From Nocardioides iriomotensis (GTDB lineage Bacteria > Actinomycetota > Actinomycetes > Propionibacteriales > Nocardioidaceae), in assembly GCF_004168035.1 (NCBI RefSeq), contig NZ_SDPU01000023.1, positions 62,001 through 126,000 on the forward strand: a DNA stretch of 64,000 bases. Direction: 5' to 3'. Under the pieces are notes generated by a model that ran no database searches, was not told the DNA's origin, and was given only the letters and a program-made list of their open reading frames with translations. A program made the position numbers and the translations under genes. Positions 22,941 through 31,143 of the stretch are shown one piece after another. The stretch's first letter is position 1, and the number at the start of each line of letters is the position of its first letter.

Positions 22941-23408
22941 ATGGAGTGGTTCAAGGATCACGCGTGGGAGACCTGGACGGCTCTCGCGATCCTTCTGGCC
23001 CTCGCCGAGCTGCTCAGCCTCGACCTGGTCCTGCTCATGCTCGCGGTCGGCGCCGGGGTCGGTGTCCTGACCGCGCTGATCGGGCTGCCGGTCGCCGCCC
23101 AGATCCTGGCCGCGGTCGGCGCGGCCACAGCGATGCTGCTGTTCGTCCGGCCGGGCATCGTCAAGAGACTCCATTCCGGGCCCGAGCTCCGGCTCGGCCA
23201 CGACGCCCTGGTCGGACGCCAGGGCGTCGTCGTCTCCGAGGTCTCCGCCGACGCCGGGCAGATCAAGATCGGCGGCGAGCTGTGGACGGCCCGTCCGTAC
23301 GACGAGACCGTCACCATCCACGAAGGCGCCCGCGTGGACGTCTTCCAGATCAAGGGCGCCACCGCCTACGTGCACCCGGTGCCCGCGATCGAGTCCGACA
23401 ACGACTGA
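22941..23408 (+). CDS. NfeD family membrane protein
   Basis: A 155-residue NfeD-like protein of the short class. Three hydrophobic segments lie at about residues 10-30, 32-50 and 52-72, followed by an OB-fold-like beta domain with LVGRQGVVVSEVSADAGQIK and GGELWTARPYDE. NfeD proteins act with SPFH (stomatin/flotillin) proteins in membrane microdomains. The SPFH gene follows after 12 bp, supporting a shared complex. Confidence 0.9.
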   Translation: MEWFKDHAWETWTALAILLALAELLSLDLVLLMLAVGAGVGVLTALIGLPVAAQILAAVGAATAMLLFVRPGIVKRLHSGPELRLGHDALVGRQGVVVSEVSADAGQIKIGGELWTARPYDETVTIHEGARVDVFQIKGATAYVHPVPAIESDND

Positions 23409-23420
23409 GAGGGGACTGTT

Positions 23421-24572
23421 GTGGACGGCTTTCCGATCGGCCTGGTGCTGTTCGCGCTGCTGGTGGTGTTCGTCATCGCCGGGCTCGGCAAGACCATCAG
23501 GATCGTGCCGCAGGCACGCGCCGGGATCGTCGAACGCTTCGGCAAGTACAAGGCGACGCTGCCCGCAGGCCTCAACGTCGTGGTGCCGTTCGTCGACAAG
23601 GTGCGCTACATGATCGACCTGCGCGAGCAGGTCGTGTCCTTCCCGCCGCAGCCGGTGATCACCGAGGACAACCTGGTGGTGTCGATCGACACGGTCATCT
23701 ACTTCCAGGTCACCGACCCGATCGCGGCGACGTACGAGATCGCCAACTACATCCAGGCCGTCGAGCAGCTCACGATGACCACGCTGCGAAACATCGTCGG
23801 CGGCATGGACCTCGAGCAGACGCTGACCAGCCGCGAGGAGATCAACAGCGGCCTCCGCGGCGTCCTCGACGAAGCCACCGGCAAGTGGGGCATCCGCGTG
23901 AACCGCGTCGAGATCAAGGGCATCGACCCGCCGCCGTCCATCAAGGACGCGATGGAGAAGCAGATGCGCGCCGACCGCGACAAGCGCGCGCTGATCCTCA
24001 CCGCCGAGGGCCAGCGGCAGTCCGCGATCCTCACCGCCGAGGGCAACAAGCAGTCGGCGATCCTCAACGCCGAGGGTGACCGCGAGTCGCAGATCCTCCG
24101 GGCCCAGGCCGACCGGGAGTCGCAGATCCTCCGGGCGCAGGGTGAGGGCCAGGCCATCCAGACGGTCTTCCAGGCCATCCACGACGGCCGTCCCGACCAG
24201 TCGCTGCTGGCCTACCAGTACCTCCAGATGATGCCGCAGATCGCGAAGGGCGACGCCAACAAGGTCTGGATCGTGCCGAGCGAGATCGGCAAGGCGCTCG
24301 AGGGCCTCGGCTCCACGATGAACAGCCTCAAGGGCATCCCCGACGACGTCGACGGCCCCGCCAAGCGCGTCGACATGGGCCCCGCGAGCCTGGATGTCGC
24401 GGAGATCGAGAGCGAGCAGAAGGAAGCGCTCGCCAGGGCGCACGACGAGGTCGCCGCGGCCATCGCTGCGGCCGAGGCCTCCACCACCACGCCGACCGGC
24501 ACGCCCGTCACGAGGAACGCACCGGGTGACACGCCGCCGGCCGGCGACCCGGGGGAGCCGCCCGCCCAGTGA
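23421..24572 (+). CDS. SPFH/stomatin-like (paraslipin) protein
   Basis: A 383-residue SPFH protein. One N-terminal helix (about residues 5-22) is followed by the SPFH domain with VPQARAGIVERFGKY and VVPFVDKVRYMIDLREQV. A coiled-coil region carries five 11-residue repeats (about 192-245), then a proline-rich tail of about 30 residues. Stomatin-like proteins form oligomeric rings that organise membrane microdomains and bind proteases or NfeD. The GTG start has GAGAGGGG upstream. The stop overlaps the next start by 4 nt (GTGA), so the TSUP transporter is translationally coupled. Confidence 0.92.
   Translation: MDGFPIGLVLFALLVVFVIAGLGKTIRIVPQARAGIVERFGKYKATLPAGLNVVVPFVDKVRYMIDLREQVVSFPPQPVITEDNLVVSIDTVIYFQVTDPIAATYEIANYIQAVEQLTMTTLRNIVGGMDLEQTLTSREEINSGLRGVLDEATGKWGIRVNRVEIKGIDPPPSIKDAMEKQMRADRDKRALILTAEGQRQSAILTAEGNKQSAILNAEGDRESQILRAQADRESQILRAQGEGQAIQTVFQAIHDGRPDQSLLAYQYLQMMPQIAKGDANKVWIVPSEIGKALEGLGSTMNSLKGIPDDVDGPAKRVDMGPASLDVAEIESEQKEALARAHDEVAAAIAAAEASTTTPTGTPVTRNAPGDTPPAGDPGEPPAQ
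23994..24142 (+). repeat. in-gene 33-bp repeats encoding 11-residue coiled-coil units
   Basis: Five successive units start at 23994, 24027, 24060, 24093 and 24126. Each encodes a variant of ILTAEGxRQSA, the last truncated. This hendecad pattern is typical of right-handed coiled coils in the C-terminal stalk of stomatins. The near-identical DNA suggests recent unit duplication. Confidence 0.85.
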
Positions 24573-25336
24573 CACCTCTCGAGATGGTCGCCGTGCTCCT
24601 CGCGGGTACGGCGGCCGGCACCATCAACTCCGTCGTCGGGTCGGGGACGCTGATCACGTTCCCGACCCTGCTCGCGATGGGAATGCCCCCTGTCCTGGCC
24701 AACGTGTCCAACAACGTCGGTCTGGTGCCCGGGGCGGTCGCCGGAGCGTTCGGCTACCGCCGCGAGCTCACCGGCCAGAGGCCGCGCCTGATCCGGCTCG
24801 GCATCGCGTCGATCCTGGGCAGCTTCGTCGGCGCCGCCGCGCTGCTGCTGTTGCCCGAGGCGGTCTTCGACGCCGTCGTACCCGTGCTGATCGCGCTGGG
24901 CTGCGTGCTCGTCGTGCTGCAGCCGCGGATCTCCAAGGCGGTCGCGGCCCGCGCCGAGGCGCTGGGCAAGGTGCGCCCCGAGCACGGCGCTCTGTGGGTC
25001 TGGGTGCTGGTGCTCCTGTGCGGCGTGTACGGCGGCTACTTCGGCGCCGCGCAGGGCGTGCTGCTCATCGCCGTGCTCGGCGTCGGGCTGAACCAGTCCC
25101 TGCAGCGCAACAACGCTGCCAAGAACGTGCTCGCCAGCCTCAACAACGGGGTGGCCGCGCTGGTCTTCATCGCCGTCACCGACGTCGACTGGCTGGTCGC
25201 CGGCCTGATCGCCGTCGGCTCGACGATCGGCGGCCTCCTGGGGGCGCACGTGGGGCGTCGGCTCCACCCGGTCGTGCTGCGCGGCGTGATCGTCACGGTG
25301 GGCGTCGTCGCGATCACGATGTTCGCCCTCGGCTAG
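24569..25336 (+). CDS. TSUP family (TauE/SafE-like) anion transporter
   Basis: A 255-residue membrane protein with about eight hydrophobic helices. The two-fold pattern of the family is visible: AGTAAGTINSVVGSGTLITF with LANVSNNVGLVPGAVAG near the N-terminus, and GVYGGYFGAAQGVLLIAVLG with NNAAKNVLASLNNGVAAL in the second half. TSUP proteins move sulfite, sulfonates or other organic anions; the substrate here is not clear. The GTG start overlaps the SPFH stop (GTGA), implying coupled translation. It converges with the lipoprotein gene 22 bp further on. Confidence 0.88.
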   Translation: MTPLEMVAVLLAGTAAGTINSVVGSGTLITFPTLLAMGMPPVLANVSNNVGLVPGAVAGAFGYRRELTGQRPRLIRLGIASILGSFVGAAALLLLPEAVFDAVVPVLIALGCVLVVLQPRISKAVAARAEALGKVRPEHGALWVWVLVLLCGVYGGYFGAAQGVLLIAVLGVGLNQSLQRNNAAKNVLASLNNGVAALVFIAVTDVDWLVAGLIAVGSTIGGLLGAHVGRRLHPVVLRGVIVTVGVVAITMFALG

Positions 25337-25358
25337 TTGTGATGTCCAGGCACGTTGG

Positions 25359-25904
25359 TCAGGCGGGTGCCGCACGGCCGGCCGGCGTGACCACCAGCCA
25401 GGTGCCGCCGTACTCCGCGACGTCGTGGCACAGCACCTGCCCAGGCCCCTCGTGGGCGTAGTAGTAGAGCGGGTGGCCGCCGTAGGTCACCTGCCGACGC
25501 CCGTCGCGACGGCGGACGGTGCCGAGCAGCTCGTCGCGCACCGACCCGCGCACCCGGGGCAGCCCGCGGGCGAGTACCGGCGGCCACGCCGCGGCGCACG
25601 CGCCGTAGCAGCGCGGCCGTGACGACGTCTCGCGGTCGAACAGGTAGATCGCCTGGCCGCGCCCGTCGAACAGCATGGTGCCGTACGCGCTCGCGCCGGT
25701 CTTCACGACGAGACCCGTGGCCGAAGCCGGCGACGGCGAGCGCGACGACCCGGCATCGGACGGCGCACCGGCGTCCGGACCGGCGGACCCCGGAACCGAC
25801 GTGGACGCTCCGGGCGAGGGAGCGGGCGTCGCCTCGCGTGCCGGGCCCCCGCCGCAGGCGGCGACGAGGGCACCAGTCACGGCGGCGACGGCGATGCGAG
25901 TCAC
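25359..25904 (-). CDS. lipoprotein with secreted-repeat domain (Lipoprotein_15 / PF03640 type)
   Basis: A 181-residue predicted lipoprotein. The lipobox LVAACGGG ends a short signal peptide, giving a lipidated cysteine at about residue 18. A low-complexity Ser/Pro/Ala linker follows to about 65. Two repeats typical of PF03640 follow: one with GTMLFDGRGQAIYLFD and CYGACAAAWPPVLA, one with RQVTYGGHPLYYYAHE and GQVLCHDVAEYGGTWLVV. These domains are of unknown function and common on actinobacterial surfaces. The GTG start overlaps the preceding stop by 4 nt (GTGA), so it is coupled to the upstream gene. Confidence 0.87.
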   Translation of the reverse strand: MTRIAVAAVTGALVAACGGGPAREATPAPSPGASTSVPGSAGPDAGAPSDAGSSRSPSPASATGLVVKTGASAYGTMLFDGRGQAIYLFDRETSSRPRCYGACAAAWPPVLARGLPRVRGSVRDELLGTVRRRDGRRQVTYGGHPLYYYAHEGPGQVLCHDVAEYGGTWLVVTPAGRAAPA

Positions 25905-26509
25905 CCGGGGGCGTGCAGCCACGGGTCCCTCAGGTCGAGGAAGGTCGTCTCCCCGACGCTGAGCGCGTCCATCTCCTTCATCATGGCGGCCATCTCGGGC
26001 GGCGGCTCCTTCTTCTCGCCCTCGCGCGCGTCGGCCTCGGACGTGAAGTAGATCGCCATCGTCCACGCGCCGCCCTCGTGCGCGGCGGTCACGCTGCCGA
26101 GGACGTCGGGACGGAAGTCGGAGAAGTCCGCCGGTTCCTCGGCCATCAGCTCGCGGGCGCGGTCGGGGTCGCTCGTGCGGCCCTGCATCACCTGCACGAA
26201 CGTGGCCGCTCCCGGGTCGCCCGGCGTGTCGACGTCGACCTCGGTGCTGTCGAGGAAGGTGGGCTCGCCCGTGAACAGCCGGGCCGTCTCCTCCCACCAC
26301 GCGGACTGCTCCGGCCGGTCGCTGTTGCGCTGCGCGGCCTCGGCCGACTCGAAGCGGGCCAGCACGACGAGGTCACCGTCGTCCGTGACGCCGGCGGTGC
26401 TGCCCAGCCAGCCCTCGGCACCGGGCGCGAGGTCCGACATCCAGGTGTCGAACCGGGCGCGGACCGCGTCGGGGTCGGACACCTTCCCCTGGATCACCTG
26501 TACGAACAC
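25901..26509 (-). CDS. tandem ABM-like (dimeric alpha-beta barrel) domain protein
   Basis: A 202-residue protein built of two related halves. MFVQVIQGKVSDPDAVRARF opens the first; FVQVMQGRTSDPDRARELM opens the second at about residue 103. Each continues with a DxLGSxAG/TAAHEGG-like strand and a late GEPTFLDSTEV / GETTFLDLRDP strand. This is the pattern of antibiotic-biosynthesis-monooxygenase-like ferredoxin folds, here duplicated so that one chain would form its own barrel. No catalytic residue can be assigned. GGAGGTG precedes the GTG start. The downstream lipoprotein overlaps by 4 nt. Confidence 0.75.
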   Translation of the reverse strand: MFVQVIQGKVSDPDAVRARFDTWMSDLAPGAEGWLGSTAGVTDDGDLVVLARFESAEAAQRNSDRPEQSAWWEETARLFTGEPTFLDSTEVDVDTPGDPGAATFVQVMQGRTSDPDRARELMAEEPADFSDFRPDVLGSVTAAHEGGAWTMAIYFTSEADAREGEKKEPPPEMAAMMKEMDALSVGETTFLDLRDPWLHAPG

Positions 26510-26605
26510 GGCACACCTCCTGGATCCCCGCCGCCCATCCCGGGCGGTCCCCTCGACGCTAGGCCGGGGCGGGCCGCCGGGGCAGACCCGTTCGGGCCAG
26601 CCCGG

Positions 26606-27352
26606 TCAGTCGGTGCCGCTGAGCCGGCGGAACCGGTCGACCACGTCGGCGGGGACGTCGCCCGGCACCGCGTCGCGCCGCTGGTAGATCCACAGCAGCA
26701 GGTCGCCGGCCGGTGCCGTGAGGGTGGGCACGCCCTCGGTGCCGCCCCGGATCATCACCAACGAGCCGGGCACGCCGCCGTCGGTGAGCGTCCACGCGTC
26801 ACCGGTGTCGGTCGCGCGGAGGCAGATCGTGGCCTCGAACGGCGGGAAGTCGCCGGAGCGGGCGTCGTCCTCCTCGGCGAGGGAGGTGGTGAGGAACTCG
26901 TCGATGCTGTCGGCCGCCAGCCGGGGCTCGAGGTCGAGGGGACGGCCGGCCGCGTTGGCGGCGTCCCAGGCGTGCACCATCGCCTCCTGCACCTGGTGGC
27001 GGGTGATGAAGGCGACGTCCTGCTGGCTGGGGTACCAGGTCCAGCAGGCGGCGGACTGGTCGGCGCCGGCGAGCACGTCGACGATCTCGCGGGCACCTGC
27101 CTCGAAGACGTTGACGAGGCGGTCGTCCTCGGCGCGCGGAGGATGGCTGTCGTCCTCGGGTGGCGCGTCGAGCGTCTCGGCGGCGATCGTGCGCCAGAAC
27201 CAGTGCACGTCGGTCACGTGATGGACGAGGTCGGCCACGCTCCACTCGGGGCAGTGCTCGACCCGGGCATCGAGGTTGCCGCGGGCGGCGTCGCCCAGCG
27301 CGGTGGAGTAGCGCGCGATCGCGGAGGTGCAGTCGTCGACGGAGAGGCTCAT
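26606..27352 (-). CDS. maleylpyruvate isomerase family / mycothiol-dependent protein (MDMPI, DinB fold)
   Basis: A 248-residue protein. The N-terminal DinB-like helical bundle carries the metal-site pattern: CPEWSVADLVHHVTDVHWFW (His near residue 44) and RHQVQEAMVHAWDAANAAGR (His and Asp). A C-terminal SCP2/MDMPI-type domain follows from about 160 with TWTLTDGG-like and APAGDLLLWIYQRR. Members use mycothiol, or have unknown roles. A TAGCCT -10 box lies 6 nt before the ATG, suggesting leaderless expression. Confidence 0.88.
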   Translation of the reverse strand: MSLSVDDCTSAIARYSTALGDAARGNLDARVEHCPEWSVADLVHHVTDVHWFWRTIAAETLDAPPEDDSHPPRAEDDRLVNVFEAGAREIVDVLAGADQSAACWTWYPSQQDVAFITRHQVQEAMVHAWDAANAAGRPLDLEPRLAADSIDEFLTTSLAEEDDARSGDFPPFEATICLRATDTGDAWTLTDGGVPGSLVMIRGGTEGVPTLTAPAGDLLLWIYQRRDAVPGDVPADVVDRFRRLSGTD

Positions 27353-27358
27353 GGCCGC

Positions 27359-27364
27359 AGGCTA
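27359..27364 (-). promoter_or_regulatory. -10 box (TAGCCT, minus strand) for the MDMPI gene
   Basis: On the minus strand TAGCCT ends 6 nt before the ATG at 27352, placing transcription start at the start codon. Confidence 0.5.
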
Positions 27365-27440
27365 GGCGGCCGTACCGACAGTGTCGCGCGAGTTTCCGGC
27401 GCGGTACGACTCCGGAAGACCGCACTGCCTCATGACGGGC

Positions 27441-28406
27441 TCAGCGGCCGTCGACGTACGCGTCGTGCCACCGGGTGATCTGGTCGAACGCCTCCTCGCG
27501 GACCTCCTTGCGGGAGAGCGTGACGTCGTGCAGCGCCCCCGCCAGGCTGACCAGGGTGACGTGCGGGGCGAGCTTGTGCGCCCACTTCCGGATCTGCCGG
27601 ACGTCGAGCACGATGTCGGTGCTCGCGCACGACTCGTCCCACTCGCGCGGGTGGCCCGACTCCGACGACGTGAGCACCAGCACCGGCGCGTCGAGGTCGA
27701 GGCCGCGGTGGATCCGCGCATGCCCCCGTCGTACGGCGCGCAGCCACCCGGCGTACACCGGCCAGCTCTCCAGGGGCTTCCACGCCAGGTCGAACGGCCA
27801 CTCGCCGTCGTGCTCGTGGTGCAGGCTCCGGGCGTAGAAGCCGGACACCTCCCGCGGGATCACCATGTAGGGCCGGCGGGCGCCGATCTGGTCGATCGCC
27901 TTGGTGCCCGCGGTGCGCAGCAGCAGGCTGCCCTGGAGGTCGAGCCACGGCGCGTTGAGCACGAGGCCCGCAGCCGGCACCTCGTGGTCGTGCAGCCACA
28001 GCGGCACGACCAGGCCGCCGGTGGAGTGACCCGACATGATCACGTGGTCGTGCCCGTCGCGCACCGTCACCCGCCGGAACGCCTCGTCGAGCTCGGCGTA
28101 GTACGCAGTCAGGTCGGTGACGAAGTTGGGGGTCTGGTGCGGGCGCAGCGAGCGACCGTACTTGCGCAGGTCGAGGGCGTAGAAGTCGTAGCCGCGGGAC
28201 AGCCAGTAGTCGGCCTGCGGGGTCTGGAAGAAGTAGTCGGCGAACCCGTGCACGTGCAGCACGGCCTTCGTGCTGCGCGACCGCCCGCGGCGGCGCACCA
28301 GGGTCGCGACGACCTCGCCCTCGTCGTCGGCGGGCAGCTCGATCGTCTCGGCGTAGTAGGGCTTGCCGAGGACGTCGGGCTGCCAGTCGCCTCCACTGCG
28401 TGCCAT
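27441..28406 (-). CDS. alpha/beta hydrolase (S33/monoacylglycerol-lipase-like)
   Basis: A 321-residue alpha/beta hydrolase. LHVHGFADYFFQ supplies the oxyanion-hole region and VIMSGHSTGGLVV the nucleophile Ser (near residue 126). DLDAPVLVLTSSESGHP and a late LAGALHDVTLS provide the probable Asp region and catalytic His. YDFYALDLRKYGRSLRP is typical of the monoacylglycerol-lipase and serine-aminopeptidase group. No signal peptide. The ATG start gives MARSGGDWQP; the frame stays open upstream but that region holds the divergent DUF4440-like gene. Confidence 0.88.
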   Translation of the reverse strand: MARSGGDWQPDVLGKPYYAETIELPADDEGEVVATLVRRRGRSRSTKAVLHVHGFADYFFQTPQADYWLSRGYDFYALDLRKYGRSLRPHQTPNFVTDLTAYYAELDEAFRRVTVRDGHDHVIMSGHSTGGLVVPLWLHDHEVPAAGLVLNAPWLDLQGSLLLRTAGTKAIDQIGARRPYMVIPREVSGFYARSLHHEHDGEWPFDLAWKPLESWPVYAGWLRAVRRGHARIHRGLDLDAPVLVLTSSESGHPREWDESCASTDIVLDVRQIRKWAHKLAPHVTLVSLAGALHDVTLSRKEVREEAFDQITRWHDAYVDGR

Positions 28407-28444
28407 GGCGTCATCTTCCCCTACCCCCGGTCGCCGGCCGGTGC

Positions 28445-28450
28445 GATACT
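28445..28450 (+). promoter_or_regulatory. -10-like box (GATACT) before the SnoaL-like gene
   Basis: GATACT ends 7 nt before the GTG at 28458, consistent with a leaderless start there. The first base departs from TANNNT. Confidence 0.4.
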
Positions 28451-28457
28451 CCCGCTC

Positions 28458-28850
28458 GTGGACGACCTGTCCTGGCGGGTGGAGGACTTCGACCGGTCGG
28501 TGATCGAGCGCGACGCGGACCTGGCCGGGTCGCTGCTGTCCGACGACTTCGCCCTGGTCGTGACCGAGCCGGCGCCGCGGACGATGTCGCGCGAGCGGTG
28601 GCTGGCGGTGCTGCGCGACTACGCCGTCACCGAGTGGACGGTGCTCGACCGGGAGACGTACGTCGCCGGGGCGTGCGCGCTGGTGCTGAGCCGGGTCGAC
28701 ATGGTGGCGACGGTGCTGGGCGCCGACCGGAGCGGGCTGTTCACGACGTCCGACCTGTGGCTGCGGCACAGCGACGGCGGCTGGTACGCCCACCGCCGCA
28801 TCTCCACGCCCGGGTCCGCCGGACACATCGCCGGCATGGTGCCGGGCTGA
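28458..28850 (+). CDS. SnoaL/DUF4440-like small domain protein
   Basis: A 130-residue protein with the cystatin-like alpha+beta pattern of NTF2/SnoaL proteins: RSVIERDADLAGSLLSDDF near the N-terminus, MSRERWLAVLRD in the middle, and a final strand set ending LWLRHSDGGWYAHRRIS, typical of DUF4440. These bind small hydrophobic ligands or act as accessory domains; the exact role is unknown. The gene is divergent from the hydrolase (51 bp) and only 1 bp from the next gene downstream, so it likely forms an operon with the MmcQ-like gene. Confidence 0.78.
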   Translation: MDDLSWRVEDFDRSVIERDADLAGSLLSDDFALVVTEPAPRTMSRERWLAVLRDYAVTEWTVLDRETYVAGACALVLSRVDMVATVLGADRSGLFTTSDLWLRHSDGGWYAHRRISTPGSAGHIAGMVPG

Positions 28851-28851
28851 C

Positions 28852-29262
28852 GTGGCCCGCTCGCGGAAGGCCCGGCTCGCCGACGTCGCGGAGGCCGCGC
28901 TCGCCCTGCCCGACGTCGTGCGCGGCGGCGACGACGACCTCCCGTCGTACGCCGTGGACGGGAAGACGTTCCTGTTCCACCGCGAGCCGCGCAAGGACGC
29001 TGTCGACCCGGAGACGGGGGAGTGGTACGAGGACGTGATCGCGTTCTGGGTCGCCGACCTCGACACCAAGGACGCGCTGGTCAACGACGTCGGCACGCCC
29101 TGGTTCACCACCCCGCACTGGAACGGCTACCGGGCGGTGCTGCTGCGCGGCTCCCGGATCGGCGAGCTCACGCACGACGAGCTGGTCGAGCAGGTCCAGG
29201 ACGCCTGGCTGGCGCGCGTGGGCAGGCGGAAGGCGAAGGCCTGGCTGGCCGAACGCAGCTGA
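28852..29262 (+). CDS. MmcQ/YjbR family protein
   Basis: A 136-residue protein with the MmcQ/YjbR (CyaY-like) pattern: ADVAEAALALPDVV at the start, YAVDGKTFLFHREPRKD, and late TPHWNGYRAVLLRGSRIGEL with a final KAWLAER. These proteins are small, often DNA-binding-like, and of uncertain function. GTG start one base after the stop of the SnoaL-like gene, so translation is probably coupled. Confidence 0.82.
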   Translation: MARSRKARLADVAEAALALPDVVRGGDDDLPSYAVDGKTFLFHREPRKDAVDPETGEWYEDVIAFWVADLDTKDALVNDVGTPWFTTPHWNGYRAVLLRGSRIGELTHDELVEQVQDAWLARVGRRKAKAWLAERS

Positions 29263-29331
29263 GCACGAGCATGCGCGCGCACGGGCGGGGTACCGGCGCG
29301 GTCGGACCGCACTCGAGGGAGAGGACCGCGC

Positions 29332-30171
29332 ATGACGCAGCTCCGCCAGCAGCAGACCCCGCCCGGCTCGCAGGCCGCCATGGAACCGGTACCGGACTGC
29401 GGCGAGGCCAGCTACGTCGGCGCCGGCCGCCTCGAGGGCAAGATCGCCCTCGTGACCGGCGGCGACTCCGGCATCGGGCGGGCGGTCGCCATCGCCTACG
29501 CCCGGGAGGGCGCCCACGTCGCGGTCTCCTACCTCTCCGAGCACGAGGACGCCGAGGACACTGCCGGCTGGGTGGAGAAGGCCGGCCGGAAGGCGCTGCT
29601 CCTGCCCGGCGACGTGTCCGACCCCGAGCACTGCCGGGAGATCGTGCGGCGCACGGTCGACGAGCTCGGCGGGCTCGACGTGCTGGTCAGCAACGCGGCG
29701 TTCCAGATGAACCACGAGACGATCGAGGAGGTCACGGACGAGGAGTGGCAGCACACCTTCGCCACCAACATCCACGCGATGTTCTACCTCGTGAAGGCCG
29801 CGCTCCCGCACCTCGGCAAGGGCTCGAGCATCATCGGCAGCTCGTCGGTGAACTCCGACATGCCGTCGGCCCAGCTGGCGCCGTACGCCGCCACCAAGGC
29901 CGCGATCGCGAACTTCTGCGCCAGCCTCGCGCAGATGCTCGGCCCGCGCGGGATCCGCGTGAACAGCGTCGCGCCCGGACCGATCTGGACGCCGCTGATC
30001 CCGTCGACCATGCCGGAGGCGAAGGTCGAGGCGTTCGGCGACGACACTCCGCTCGGCCGGCCCGGCCAGCCGGCGGAGCTCGCCGGGGCGTACGTGCTGC
30101 TGGCGTCCGGCGAGGGCAGCTACATGTCCGGCGCCCGGATCGCCGTGACCGGCGGCCGGCCGATCCTCTGA
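29332..30171 (+). CDS. SDR family oxidoreductase, YhxC/YdaD-like
   Basis: A 279-residue short-chain dehydrogenase with a 35-residue N-terminal extension (QQQTPPGSQAAMEPVPDCGE) typical of the stress-related YhxC/YdaD/YhdF group. The nucleotide motif is TGGDSGIGRAVA, with LVSNAAF, a Ser in GSSSVNSD and the Tyr-x3-Lys pair in APYAATKAA. The chain ends in YMSGARIAVTGGRPIL. The substrate is unknown. It is probably NADP(H)-linked. GAGAGGA precedes the ATG. It converges with the ABC-2 operon. Confidence 0.88.
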   Translation: MTQLRQQQTPPGSQAAMEPVPDCGEASYVGAGRLEGKIALVTGGDSGIGRAVAIAYAREGAHVAVSYLSEHEDAEDTAGWVEKAGRKALLLPGDVSDPEHCREIVRRTVDELGGLDVLVSNAAFQMNHETIEEVTDEEWQHTFATNIHAMFYLVKAALPHLGKGSSIIGSSSVNSDMPSAQLAPYAATKAAIANFCASLAQMLGPRGIRVNSVAPGPIWTPLIPSTMPEAKVEAFGDDTPLGRPGQPAELAGAYVLLASGEGSYMSGARIAVTGGRPIL

Positions 30172-30178
30172 CGCCGGG

Positions 30179-31138
30179 TCAGCGCCGCGAGTAGAGCTCC
30201 GCGATCACGTCCTCGATCGCGGGCTCGAGGATCGACAGGTCGGCGACGTCGTACGACGCCGCGACGGCCGCGACCAACGGAGCGGCGGACGCGTCGGTGG
30301 GGAAGCTCAGCCACTGCCGCGGCCCCTCGACCTTGTGCACGCTGGCGCCCTCCACCCGGATCCGGCCCTCGTCCGGCAGCGGGTCCACCAGGTCCACCAC
30401 GAGGGTGCGGGTGGACCCGCCCTGGGTGTGCAGACCGGCCAGCGAGCCGTCGTACACCAACGAGCCGTGGTCGATCACCATGACCCGGGAGCAGAGCTGC
30501 TCGATGTCCTGGAGGTCGTGCGTGGTCAGCAGCAGGGTCACGTCGCGGGCGGCGTTCACCTCGCGGAGGAACGCGCGCAGCCGGCTCTTGCTGACCACGT
30601 CGAGCCCGATGGTCGGCTCGTCGAGGTACAGGATCTCCGGGTCGTGCAGCAGCGCCGCGGCGATGTCGCCGCGCATCCGCTGGCCGAGCGAGAGCTGGCG
30701 CACGGGGGTGTCGAGCAGGTCGCCGAGGTCGAGCAGCTCGCAGAACTCGGCGAGGTTCTGCCGGAAGCGGGTGCCGTCGATGCGGTAGATGCGGCGCAGC
30801 AGCTCGAACGAGTCCCGCAGCGGCAGGTCCCACCACAGCGTGGTGCGCTGGCCGAAGACCACGCCGATCCGCCGCGTGAGGTCGACCCGGTTGCGTGACG
30901 GGTCGACGCCGGCGACGCTGAGCCGACCCGACGTCGGCACCAGGATGCCGGTCAGCATCTTCACGGTCGTCGACTTGCCCGCGCCGTTGGGACCGATGTA
31001 GCCGACCATCTCGCCGCGCTCGACCTCGAAGGACAGGTGGTCGACCGCGCGCACCTCCGTGGCGGTACGGCGGACGCGGCCGGTGCGGCGGCGTACGACG
31101 AACGTGCGGCTGAGGTCCTCGACCTCGATCAGCGCCAT
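30179..31138 (-). CDS. ABC-2 type exporter ATPase
   Basis: A 319-residue ATPase. Walker A GPNGAGKST (near residue 50), signature LSLGQRMRG, Walker B LYLDEPTIGLD and LLLTTHDLQDIEQL are intact. A short C-terminal domain after about 240 is common in drug- and sugar-type ABC-2 systems. Family members with FGQRTTLWWDLPLRDSF pair with PF06182 permeases, as here. It is the last gene of a three-gene operon, 5 bp after the permease at 31144. Confidence 0.9.
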   Translation of the reverse strand: MALIEVEDLSRTFVVRRRTGRVRRTATEVRAVDHLSFEVERGEMVGYIGPNGAGKSTTVKMLTGILVPTSGRLSVAGVDPSRNRVDLTRRIGVVFGQRTTLWWDLPLRDSFELLRRIYRIDGTRFRQNLAEFCELLDLGDLLDTPVRQLSLGQRMRGDIAAALLHDPEILYLDEPTIGLDVVSKSRLRAFLREVNAARDVTLLLTTHDLQDIEQLCSRVMVIDHGSLVYDGSLAGLHTQGGSTRTLVVDLVDPLPDEGRIRVEGASVHKVEGPRQWLSFPTDASAAPLVAAVAASYDVADLSILEPAIEDVIAELYSRR

Positions 31139-31143
31139 GGCGG

